The notes beneath the pieces were generated by a model. It made no database searches. It worked only from the letters and a program-made list of their open reading frames with translations, and was not told the DNA's origin. The position numbers and the translations under genes are program-made. This document shows positions 17,386 through 24,661 of a stretch of 64,000 nucleotides of DNA, piece by piece. How positions within the stretch are numbered: the first letter of the stretch is position 1; the number at the start of each line of letters is the position of its first letter. This DNA comes from Heyndrickxia shackletonii (lineage in GTDB: Bacteria > Bacillota > Bacilli > Bacillales > Bacillaceae_C), in contig NZ_LJJC01000004.1 in the NCBI RefSeq assembly GCF_001420715.1, positions 2,386,185 through 2,450,184 of the forward strand, written 5' to 3'.

Positions 17386-18591
17386 CTAATCAAGCTCCAC
17401 TTGCTTCGTTTCCTTACCAAGGAACAAAACGAATAATACGCCAATAACAATGGATATGCAAAAAATTGTAAAAATATAATCAGTGGATACTTTTTGAGAT
17501 ACAAGATTTCCCACTAATAATGGACCGAAAATACCTCCAATTCGTCCAAAAGCTGCCGCCATACCTGTACCTGTTCCACGGATAACCGTTGGATATTGCT
17601 CTGGTGAATAGGCGTAAAGTGCTCCCCATGCGCCTAAATTAAAGAAAGAAAGGAACATTCCGGACACAATTAGCATCGTTAAGCTTTCCCCATTTCCAAA
17701 AAGGTAAGCAAATATTGCTGTTCCCAGTAAAAAAGTTACGAGAACAAATTTTCTACCTACTTTTTCAATTAGCCAAGCTGCCATAAAATAGCCAGGGAGC
17801 TGTGCTAACGTCATGATTAACACATATTCAAAGCTTTTAATAAGGCTGAATCCCTTTAATACCATTACACTTGGAAGCCATAGAAACATTCCGTAATAAG
17901 AAAATACGACTGTAAACCAGACAACCCATAGCATTAATGTTCTTTTTGCATATTTTTTAGACCAAACTTGTTTGATTTTTTTAAGGACAGATTCGCGCTT
18001 TTCTTTATTCACCGTTTGAAATCTTGGTGAATCAGGTAGGCTTAAGCGTAAATATAAAGCATAGAAAGCTGGAATGGTACAAATTAATAATGCAATTTGC
18101 CAGCCAAATTTCGGGATAACAAAATAAGAAATAAGCGCCGCAATTAACCAGCCGCCAGCCCAAAAGCTTTCTAATAAAACAACTACTCTTCCTCTGTCTT
18201 TCGTCGGAACACTCTCGGAAACGAGAGTCGAAGCTACCGGTAATTCTCCTCCTAACCCCATACCAATGAGAAAACGTAAAATAAGAAAAATAGTTAAGGT
18301 TGGTGCAAGTGCTGAAAGTCCACTGCCAATAGAAAAGAACAATAAAGTGATCATAAAAATGGATTTTCGCCCAAATTTATCCGCTAATATCCCAAAAAGG
18401 AGGGCCCCGACAGCCATTCCGATAGAATTAATACTGCCAATCCACCCCATTTGTGCAGGGTTTAGATTCCAATCCTTTGCAAGTGCAGCAATTACAAAGG
18501 ATAAAATACCTACATCCAAGGCATCAAACATCCACCCTGTACCGGAGATGAGAAGCAGTTTTCTTTGAGACACCGCTATACTTTTTTCCAT
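17386..18591 (-). CDS. niaP: Niacin transporter of the MFS (NiaP type)
   Basis: A 401-residue 12-helix MFS protein. Its sequence follows B. subtilis NiaP (YceI) block for block: DALDVGILSFVIAALAKDWN, GSINSIGMAVGALLFGIL, RFLIGMGLGGELPVAS, FSYYGMFLWLPSVM and GRIGGIFGPLLVGN. It imports nicotinate/nicotinamide for NAD synthesis. The likely NiaR boxes at 18681-18710 upstream support this. It is monocistronic with a strong terminator. The assignment rests on recalled similarity plus the operator. Confidence 0.88.
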   Translation of the reverse strand: MEKSIAVSQRKLLLISGTGWMFDALDVGILSFVIAALAKDWNLNPAQMGWIGSINSIGMAVGALLFGILADKFGRKSIFMITLLFFSIGSGLSALAPTLTIFLILRFLIGMGLGGELPVASTLVSESVPTKDRGRVVVLLESFWAGGWLIAALISYFVIPKFGWQIALLICTIPAFYALYLRLSLPDSPRFQTVNKEKRESVLKKIKQVWSKKYAKRTLMLWVVWFTVVFSYYGMFLWLPSVMVLKGFSLIKSFEYVLIMTLAQLPGYFMAAWLIEKVGRKFVLVTFLLGTAIFAYLFGNGESLTMLIVSGMFLSFFNLGAWGALYAYSPEQYPTVIRGTGTGMAAAFGRIGGIFGPLLVGNLVSQKVSTDYIFTIFCISIVIGVLFVLFLGKETKQVELD

Positions 18592-18680
18592 AATGATGTA
18601 CTCCTTCTATAATGTAAATTTTTTGAGAATAATAGTTTCACAAATAATTACTTATTCCAACATGAAATATAACACTTTAA

Positions 18681-18710
18681 TGTACAGATGTAAAGACACC
18701 TTTAAAGACA
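18681..18710. promoter_or_regulatory. Likely NiaR (YrxA) operator: two TTTAAAGACA-like boxes
   Basis: Two near-identical decamers, TGTAAAGACA and TTTAAAGACA, stand in tandem about 90 bases upstream of niaP. They match the TGTAAAGACA-type element I associate with the nicotinate-responsive NiaR repressor. They also lie upstream of the divergent oxidoreductase gene, so they could affect both. Confidence 0.6.
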
Positions 18711-18830
18711 AAAAATTCATTTATTGGGTTTCATTAATTGTTTCAAACCAATTTAATAAGATTTCTTGAATTAAATAGGTGTTCATGGTTATCATTAATC
18801 TGGACTAAAGTTAAAAAAAGGATGTTTTTT

Positions 18831-19946
18831 ATGAAAAAGTATATTGTGGTTGGAGCAGGAATTCTCGGTGCCTCCACTGCCTATCATCTTGCAAAAGCAA
18901 AAGCGGAAGTAATAGTCGTAGATCGAAAAGACATTGGTCAGGCAACAGATGCAGCGGCAGGGATTGTATGTCCATGGCTCTCACAGAGAAGGAATAAAGC
19001 GTGGTACCAATTGGCTAAGGGCGGAGCAAAATATTATCCAACTCTTATAAAAGAACTTGAAAAAGATCACGAAAAAAATACAGGGTATGCGCGGGTAGGT
19101 GCTATCAGTATCCATAGGGATGAGGAAAAACTGATAGCTATGGAGAAGCGGGCTTTGAAGCGTAAAGATGAAGCACCCGAAATGGGAGAAGTGTCCATCC
19201 TCACTCCCGAAGAAACGCGAGAATTGTTTCCCCCGCTTGCTGATGGCTATGGTGCGGTTCACGTCAGCGGAGCTGCACGCGTTGATGGACGAGCACTTCG
19301 TGATTCCTTATTAAATGGGGCCAAAAAACATGGTGCAAAAATCATCATTGGTGATGCTACACTCCTATTTGAAGGCAAGCAAGTTTCGGGTATTTCCGTA
19401 GATGGAAACTCCATTTTTGCTGATTCCGTCATTGTTACAGCTGGAGCATGGGCAAATCAACTTTTAGAGCTGCTTGGCGTAAACTTTCAAGTTCATTTTC
19501 AAAAGGCTCAAATTATTCATTTGGAATTACCTCAAGTAAATACAAGTGAATGGCCCGTAGTGATACCTCCAAGTGATCAATATCTATTAGCTTTTGACGA
19601 AGGCCGGATTGTGATTGGGGCAACACATGAAAATAATGTGGGATTCGATACTCGAATTACTGCCGGTGGAATGCAGGAAATTTTCAACAAAGCGTTGGAG
19701 ATTGCTCCAGGATTAATGGAAAGTACATATATGGAAACTAGAGTTGGATTTCGTCCTTTTACTCCTGAATTTTTACCCGTTATCGGGGAACTACCTGGGT
19801 ATAAAGGTATTTTTGTGGCAAATGGACTTGGGGCATCAGGATTAACAATGGGGCCGTTTATTGGATCAGAGCTTGCTAAGCTTGCCCTAGGTAGCAAAAC
19901 TGACATTGACCTGGATTTGTATGATGTAGCAGGAGCTATAAAGTAA
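18831..19946 (+). CDS. FAD-dependent oxidoreductase (DadA/glycine-oxidase-like)
   Basis: About 371 residues. The N-terminal dinucleotide-binding motif VVGAGILGASTAYHLAK with VVDRKDIGQATDAA marks the DAO family, and the C-terminal GLGASGLTMGPFIG block closes the FAD site. Members oxidise D-amino acids, glycine or sarcosine. The start at 18831 is set by AAAGGATG upstream and by the motif; the frame extends 31 codons further upstream without a ribosome site. It is divergent from niaP, and its physiological amino acid is unknown. Confidence 0.85.
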   Translation: MKKYIVVGAGILGASTAYHLAKAKAEVIVVDRKDIGQATDAAAGIVCPWLSQRRNKAWYQLAKGGAKYYPTLIKELEKDHEKNTGYARVGAISIHRDEEKLIAMEKRALKRKDEAPEMGEVSILTPEETRELFPPLADGYGAVHVSGAARVDGRALRDSLLNGAKKHGAKIIIGDATLLFEGKQVSGISVDGNSIFADSVIVTAGAWANQLLELLGVNFQVHFQKAQIIHLELPQVNTSEWPVVIPPSDQYLLAFDEGRIVIGATHENNVGFDTRITAGGMQEIFNKALEIAPGLMESTYMETRVGFRPFTPEFLPVIGELPGYKGIFVANGLGASGLTMGPFIGSELAKLALGSKTDIDLDLYDVAGAIK

Positions 19947-19997
19947 CTCGAGGGATTACGGTTGGCGACTCAACGGACATGGAATTCTCTATTATCT

Positions 19998-20029
19998 AAA
20001 AAAGCAGATCTTCTCAAGATCTGCTTTTT
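19998..20029. terminator. Bidirectional terminator, original yebC terminator
   Basis: 14-base perfect arms AAAAAGCAGATCTT and AAGATCTGCTTTTT. It ends the oxidoreductase gene on the plus strand. On the minus strand it would have been the yebC terminator before the element inserted, since the left attachment repeat begins inside its 3' arm. Confidence 0.85.
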
Positions 20030-20081
20030 GCATTACTCCCCTAAATCCACATTATGATACACTTGCTGAACATCATCTAAA
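20025..20081. repeat. attL: 57-bp perfect direct repeat, left end of the integrated element
   Basis: Identical base for base to 36739-36795. It holds the last 49 bases of yebC/yeeN plus 8 bases downstream. The flanks diverge immediately on both sides, which defines a 16714-bp unit. Confidence 0.95.
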
Positions 20082-20207
20082 ATTTAATGAAAAATGTTGA
20101 TATACCAACGTTTATACTGTCCACATTTTGTATGAAAATTATTACATTTATTATAATTTATAGGGTGGACTTTTGCAATAACTTAATATCGGTTTATCAT
20201 AATATTT

Positions 20208-20783
20208 CTAATTTAGTGCAGTAGTTTTTTCACATTTAGCAATAATTAATCCTATTTCAGTATTATCAAATCCAATTACCTTATACTTCTGTCCTGCTAC
20301 TGTGAAGGTGTCGTTAAGTTTAATCTTCTTTGTATTCTCATTGTCTTGGAACATTAAATCAATATTTCCATTTGGTAATCTAATAGAACCGTTTTCCACT
20401 GAAGCAGTTTGATTAGCAACTATACATTCTTCATTTACATTAATTGGAGTTATTTTATAAACGGGTTCACCAAAATCATTAGTTCCAACTAACTCTTTTA
20501 TTTCGTCAATTTTAATAGGTAAACTAAAATTAGTTCTTCTCAATAATGCTTTATATTTTCCGTATCTATTCCCATTAACCTCTGAAATGATTAAAAACAC
20601 TCCATCACCATAATTAACCTTGTCACCGCGTTTAATTACATCAAGTGTATTGATCTTCTTATCATCATAATTAGCATTTACAGGTGTATTAGTTATTACT
20701 GCCTTTGTAGATACTGCATTAATCTGAACATCTACACCTAAACTATCTAATATATATTGAAAGTCATCAACTAGATTAAACAT
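20208..20783 (-). CDS. Element structural protein, possible head-tail connector
   Basis: A 191-residue protein at the far left of the element, behind AAGGAGG. It opens FNLVDDFQYILDSLGVDVQI and then has beta-rich stretches such as RGDKVNYGDGVFLIIS. The phrase VGTNDFGEPVYKI resembles TGVNDFDEPIYDY in the structural protein at 32248-32658, which suggests related virion roles. Position after portal-type genes and size suit a head-completion or stopper protein. I do not recognise a named family. Confidence 0.45.
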   Translation of the reverse strand: MFNLVDDFQYILDSLGVDVQINAVSTKAVITNTPVNANYDDKKINTLDVIKRGDKVNYGDGVFLIISEVNGNRYGKYKALLRRTNFSLPIKIDEIKELVGTNDFGEPVYKITPINVNEECIVANQTASVENGSIRLPNGNIDLMFQDNENTKKIKLNDTFTVAGQKYKVIGFDNTEIGLIIAKCEKTTALN

Positions 20784-20810
20784 TTATATACCTCCTTTTG
20801 TACTATATCA

Positions 20811-20840
20811 TTTACAGTAAAATTCCATTAATGTTATAAT
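20811..20840 (+). promoter_or_regulatory. Plus-strand sigma-A promoter inside the element
   Basis: TTTACA (20811-20816), 18-base spacer, perfect TATAAT (20835-20840). It points rightward, against all protein genes of the element, toward the terminator at 20882-20911. Confidence 0.6.
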
Positions 20841-20846
20841 TAAACT

Positions 20847-20911
20847 GCGACAATTTTCGCATATTTTTTATAACTACTTTTGGTATTGCAATATTGCAGT
20901 ACCCTTTTTTA
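20847..20911 (+). ncRNA. Candidate small RNA of about 65 nt
   Basis: Lies between a consensus promoter and an intrinsic terminator on the plus strand. It contains a TGCGA...TCGCA hairpin and then the terminator hairpin GGTATTGCAA/TTGCAGTACC followed by CTTTTTT. The terminator stem needs a T-G pair that forms only in plus-strand RNA. No ORF fits. It ends at the stop codon of the convergent gene 20909-21253 and starts near the start of the 20208-20783 gene, so it could act on either. Confidence 0.5.
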
Positions 20912-21253
20912 ATCCGCAAACAACATGAAAAAGTTAGATTCCCCTTTTAACTGATCATCCGTTTTCATTTGCCTTATTTTCCGTTCCAAATTGTCAATCT
21001 GATTCAATACTTTTGCGTGAAAATCCCGTATGGTAATATCATCCATCTTATATGACTTCATAGTGTCGGGTGATGAAGCGATACTTTCAAGTACACTTAA
21101 TGCACTACGATAAATATTCCGTTTATTTGTTGCTGATTGTGGGTTATATTCATCAAATGGCTGCAAGTCGTTTTCTTGGAGATAAATAGACAATTCTGAC
21201 TGATCTAACTTAACTCCTTTTGTTTCTAATTGGACACGTTGAAGGTTATTCAT
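20909..21253 (-). CDS. Element protein of unknown function (114 residues)
   Basis: A 114-residue mostly helical protein. It begins MNNLQRVQLETKGVKLDQSE and has a coiled-coil-like segment near residues 80-100 (AKVLNQIDNLERKIRQMK). It resembles small proteins next to head-tail connector genes in Bacillus prophages, but I cannot name a family. It is preceded by a GAGAGGAATG ribosome site. It lies between the glycine-zipper gene and the possible connector at 20208-20783. Confidence 0.5.
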   Translation of the reverse strand: MNNLQRVQLETKGVKLDQSELSIYLQENDLQPFDEYNPQSATNKRNIYRSALSVLESIASSPDTMKSYKMDDITIRDFHAKVLNQIDNLERKIRQMKTDDQLKGESNFFMLFAD

Positions 21254-21275
21254 AATATCATTCCTCTCTTTTTAT

Positions 21276-21307
21276 ATAAAAAAAGAAGTATCAAATATTG
21301 ACACCTC
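21276..21307 (-). terminator. Intergenic hairpin with T-tract (element boundary 1)
   Basis: Ten pairs between GAGGTGTCAA and TTGATACTTC, including two G-T pairs that form only in the minus-strand RNA. Seven T follow. It lies between the genes 21320-22018 and 20909-21253. Confidence 0.65.
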
Positions 21308-21319
21308 TTATTTACATTG

Positions 21320-22018
21320 CTAACTATTTAATTGATTTCTCTTTAAAATGACACTTATCATTTTATGCCATTTGTTTATGTCTGAATACATACCTCTTAC
21401 TAATTCACTATTTTTATCTAGAGGATTAGTGACATTTAGAAAGTTAATCTCGTAAATTGGATTTAATAAATCATTTACAACTATGTTTAATGTAACCCTA
21501 TAAACACGTTCATTTGATGTTTGTTTTGCACTCAATCCACCTATAACTGCTCCAACTCCACCCGCTAACGCTCCTCCAACAATTGCACCACCTATTTGAC
21601 TTCCTCTTGAAGTTTTAGTTATTGAAGCACCATCTTCAATTATTTCTGACTCTAAAACTTCATTAAAATCAAACGTTTTAAATACAAAAGGTTGATTCCT
21701 AGCATTTCTCTTTAGCAAAGCTAATTTCTGTGTAGATTCATTTATTGCTATTCCTGAAATGTAGTCATCACTTAAATAAGAAACATCTGATACAAAACCG
21801 TATTGATTTAAAGTTTCTTCTAAAGAACTTTCAATATTTTCACGATACTTTTTATCATATTTAATATTGGAAACTATAAGTATTCCTATAAAAACAAATC
21901 CTAATAACACAAACCATCCACTGCTAGTAGCAAAAAATATAATAAAAGACAAAAAGAAGGCGGTCAAGAGAAGTCCTATTCTTAGGTTCTTATCCATCTC
22001 TATTAACTTATCCATCAT
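21320..22018 (-). CDS. Glycine-zipper membrane protein of the element
   Basis: A 232-residue protein. Two adjacent membrane helices (residues about 13-48) precede a soluble region. A glycine zipper, GGAIVGGALAGGVGAVIGGL, lies near residue 142. Its layout and C-terminus (ISVILKRNQ) parallel the adjacent upstream protein at 22031-22789, so the two look like diverged duplicates. This one lacks the SHOCT tail. Membrane attachment plus a zipper suggests a role at the envelope, for example superinfection exclusion or entry; that is inference. Confidence 0.55.
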   Translation of the reverse strand: MMDKLIEMDKNLRIGLLLTAFFLSFIIFFATSSGWFVLLGFVFIGILIVSNIKYDKKYRENIESSLEETLNQYGFVSDVSYLSDDYISGIAINESTQKLALLKRNARNQPFVFKTFDFNEVLESEIIEDGASITKTSRGSQIGGAIVGGALAGGVGAVIGGLSAKQTSNERVYRVTLNIVVNDLLNPIYEINFLNVTNPLDKNSELVRGMYSDINKWHKMISVILKRNQLNS

Positions 22019-22030
22019 GTGTAAATCACC

Positions 22031-22789
22031 TCAATTCGAGAGTATTTTTTGTTTTTGTTGTTGAAACTCATCATCTGATAAAATACCATCATTTTTTAGT
22101 TCAGATAGTTTCCTTAGTTCATCTGCAACAGAATTTATAGCATTAGGCATTATTACTTGATTTTTTTCATTTTCATTCTGTTTTAATAAGACGCTTATAA
22201 CTTTATGAAAATAATCAATACTATCTACAGTGAATTTAATTTCATTCTTATTCTTCGGTGATGGAAAATCAGCAAAGACAACATCAATAATAGGTTGGCT
22301 TGTATCATTTACTGTAATCCTTAATGTTAATTTCTTTATCTTTTCAGTAGTAGATTTAGAAGAAGTAACACCACCAATTACAGCACCAACACCACCTGCA
22401 ATAACTCCACCGATTAATGCACCAGCTAGTTGTCCACCTCTTGACGTTTTAGTAATGGATACATCATCTTGAAGAATTTCAGATTCTACAATATCCTTTG
22501 ATTCTATTAATTTTAGTGAATAATGATATTGAGTTGGATCAGATTTTTTTCGAGATAATTTTATGACTGCAAAACGTTTACTTTTTTCATCATAATAAAT
22601 CCCACTTCTACTTTCCTCTGAAAGATAATTTCTTGTTATGTAAAAATCCTTGGAGTGTAAATTGTTTTGAATGTCTGTTCTAACATTTACCCTTGTTTGA
22701 TTTACTTTTTTGTCATGTTTTGTTTGTGAAGCCGATACAGCATAGCCAATTACAAGTATTACAACAACAACAATAATAAAGATAAATAT
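22031..22789 (-). CDS. SHOCT-domain glycine-zipper membrane protein without a standard start codon
   Basis: An open frame of 252 codons. An N-terminal membrane helix (IFIIVVVVILVIGYAV) is followed by a middle domain, a glycine zipper GGVIAGGVGAVIGGV near residue 145, and a C-terminal SHOCT domain (LRKLSELKNDGILSDDEF). A strong AAGGGGGG ribosome site sits 6 bases before an ATA codon at 22789. There is no ATG, GTG or TTG there, and the frame is closed by TAA just upstream. So either ATA or ATT initiates, or an ATG has mutated to ATA and the gene is silent. It ends 12 bases before its paralogue starts. Confidence 0.55.
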   Translation of the reverse strand: MFIFIIVVVVILVIGYAVSASQTKHDKKVNQTRVNVRTDIQNNLHSKDFYITRNYLSEESRSGIYYDEKSKRFAVIKLSRKKSDPTQYHYSLKLIESKDIVESEILQDDVSITKTSRGGQLAGALIGGVIAGGVGAVIGGVTSSKSTTEKIKKLTLRITVNDTSQPIIDVVFADFPSPKNKNEIKFTVDSIDYFHKVISVLLKQNENEKNQVIMPNAINSVADELRKLSELKNDGILSDDEFQQQKQKILSN

Positions 22790-23264
22790 AAAAATCCCCC
22801 CTTATATCTTTTTATCTAGTACATTCGATATAAAATATGGGAATCCTTTGAAGTTTATGAATTTTTTTATTGGGTGTGTAAAATGGTATGCTAGGGGGCT
22901 GATTTTTTGACTTTGGGGTATCGGCTATCCTATTAAATGGACTAATAAAAGCAAAATTTTATAAGAATTTCTTCCAAAAAATAGGTATCTTATCCTGTAT
23001 CTAAGATTTATTATGATAAGGATTAGCCAAGTTAACATAATCATTGTTATAGGTAGCAATCTTTCATACCCCCAAAAGTGTTGGTACTACTCAACTTTGC
23101 CTATTTTTCAGAAAATTTTCTAGTTGACAATAATTCTAACCCATTATTTTAAAAAAATCAACAAAAAATATAATAACAGGGGCGTGAAGTTTAATATAGT
23201 ATGTAAAGTATCTAACCTTGACACTACAACATTTCTATTAAACTTCGCACCCATTCATGTCAAT
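22790..23264. other. Non-coding stretch between portal and SHOCT genes
   Basis: No credible gene. A plus-strand frame at 23124-23342 overlaps the portal C-terminus and has no ribosome site. The only clear structure is the large inverted repeat at 23181-23252. A TTGACA at about 23114 has no good -10. Confidence 0.5.
23181..23252 (-). terminator. Large inverted repeat after the portal gene (element boundary 2)
   Basis: A stem of about 17 pairs with one mismatch (GTTTAATA arm against TATTAAAC) encloses a loop of about 40 nt. T-rich sequence follows on the minus strand. It lies directly after the portal stop. The loop size is unusual for a simple terminator, so a regulatory RNA or protein-binding site is possible. 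Confidence 0.5.
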
Positions 23265-24602
23265 TTAACTGACCTGTTTATCATTATGATTATTTCCCTC
23301 GTTATTTCCCTTTTTATTATCCACATTGGACAACCTTTTTAATTCTGTAGCCACATCATTTACATAAGGATTCTTAGCCAATATCGTTTCTAAACTAATA
23401 GCCCCCATACCATTTAACTTCTCTAGGTTTTCAATCGTTTCTTTATCATTAGAAGGTTGGTTATAATGAAACACGAAATCTAATGTATCAAATGATTCTT
23501 CATCAAATGTCACTCCCTGTAATGCTAACAACTTTCTAATCTTCTCATTTCTCTGTTCAATACCTTCACGCATGAATTGTTCATTTAACCCTGCCTTTTC
23601 ATCCGCTAATGAGAATAATAGTTTTAAACTTACTTCCGACAAATTGCTTATGTCTGTCTTATTCATACTTACAGCAGGTGTACTACTTGTATCTAATAAC
23701 GATTGCAATAACGTCTTATAGATCGTTTCAAAGGATTTATAATCTAATTTATTACTCAAAAACTCTGCATCTGCTCCATCATCCATATTTATACCTTTTC
23801 CAACAATTTCACTTGGTATAGATTCACCTTTTAGTGTCTGACCTTTAGTAATAAATATCGGATCAATGAATTTGTAGAACGAATCAGTATATTTACTTAT
23901 TAAGTCCTCCATACTGTCCAATATCTCTATCCAATCATCTAATTCACTTCTACCTTCTACATCTGATAATTCATTATCATTATGATAGACAATAGGCATT
24001 CCACTTAATGATACCTTCCTGTCTATTAATTTCAGCGTATCACCTTCATTGTTATATTTCTCCACATACTTATCAGTAAACACATTATAATAACTAATCC
24101 CATCACTCACATACGCTTCAATAAAAGCAATAAGATTATTCTCGTTATCATAAACAGGAAAGCCCTCACTTGGATCAATCAACTTTGATTTAATTACCTT
24201 TCCATCCAAATATACATACTCTGCTACTGAACCATATTTCAGCACCTTATCAAGTATCTTCTGATTTAAACGATTATACTTACCTTGCTTATTTACTCTA
24301 AGAAATTCCTTTACAATATCTTCATTACCTGTAAATGTAATCGGGTTTCCAAGCAGATAATTTTGCTGAAATGACAATAACGTCTTAGCATACTGCAATA
24401 CAATTCGTCTAGGATTAAACTCTTTGCCATTATATTTATAACTTGGGGTCTGCTTAATCTTATGACTTCCATTTAGATATTTCTTTTTATCCATTACATC
24501 TAATACACGTTGTTGATTGCTTATAGATTGTACTTCCTCAATAAACCAATCACTAGCATTGTCATATTTATCATTTATGTACTGATCTAATTTATCACTC
24601 AA
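23265..24602 (-). CDS. Phage portal protein (SPP1 gp6-like)
   Basis: A 445-residue protein with the SPP1-type portal pattern: NPRRIVLQYAKTLLSFQQNY and LLGNPITFTG in the first 90 residues, SEGFPVYDN, and DISNLSEVSLKLLFSLADEK near residue 315 where the SPP1 family has its conserved helix. Twelve copies would form the DNA entry vertex and dock the terminase. It follows the large terminase gene by 57 bases, across a hairpin. Length is close to that of the family. Confidence 0.88.
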   Translation of the reverse strand: MSDKLDQYINDKYDNASDWFIEEVQSISNQQRVLDVMDKKKYLNGSHKIKQTPSYKYNGKEFNPRRIVLQYAKTLLSFQQNYLLGNPITFTGNEDIVKEFLRVNKQGKYNRLNQKILDKVLKYGSVAEYVYLDGKVIKSKLIDPSEGFPVYDNENNLIAFIEAYVSDGISYYNVFTDKYVEKYNNEGDTLKLIDRKVSLSGMPIVYHNDNELSDVEGRSELDDWIEILDSMEDLISKYTDSFYKFIDPIFITKGQTLKGESIPSEIVGKGINMDDGADAEFLSNKLDYKSFETIYKTLLQSLLDTSSTPAVSMNKTDISNLSEVSLKLLFSLADEKAGLNEQFMREGIEQRNEKIRKLLALQGVTFDEESFDTLDFVFHYNQPSNDKETIENLEKLNGMGAISLETILAKNPYVNDVATELKRLSNVDNKKGNNEGNNHNDKQVS

Positions 24603-24625
24603 TTTTTATTCCTCCTTTACAAATT

Positions 24626-24661
24626 AAAAAGAGGTCTAAGTTCTTGGCTGAACCTAACCTC
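24626..24661 (-). terminator. Hairpin with T-tract between terL and portal (element boundary 3)
   Basis: Twelve pairs with one bulged A between GAGGTTAGGTTC and GAACTTAGACCTC, then five T, on the minus strand. It overlaps the terL stop codon. Confidence 0.65.

Noticed and set aside
23124-23342. Plus-strand 72-codon ORF ending in a hydrophobic stretch
   Set aside because: Overlaps the portal C-terminus in antisense and lacks a ribosome site. The hydrophobic end mirrors the Asn/Lys-rich portal tail.
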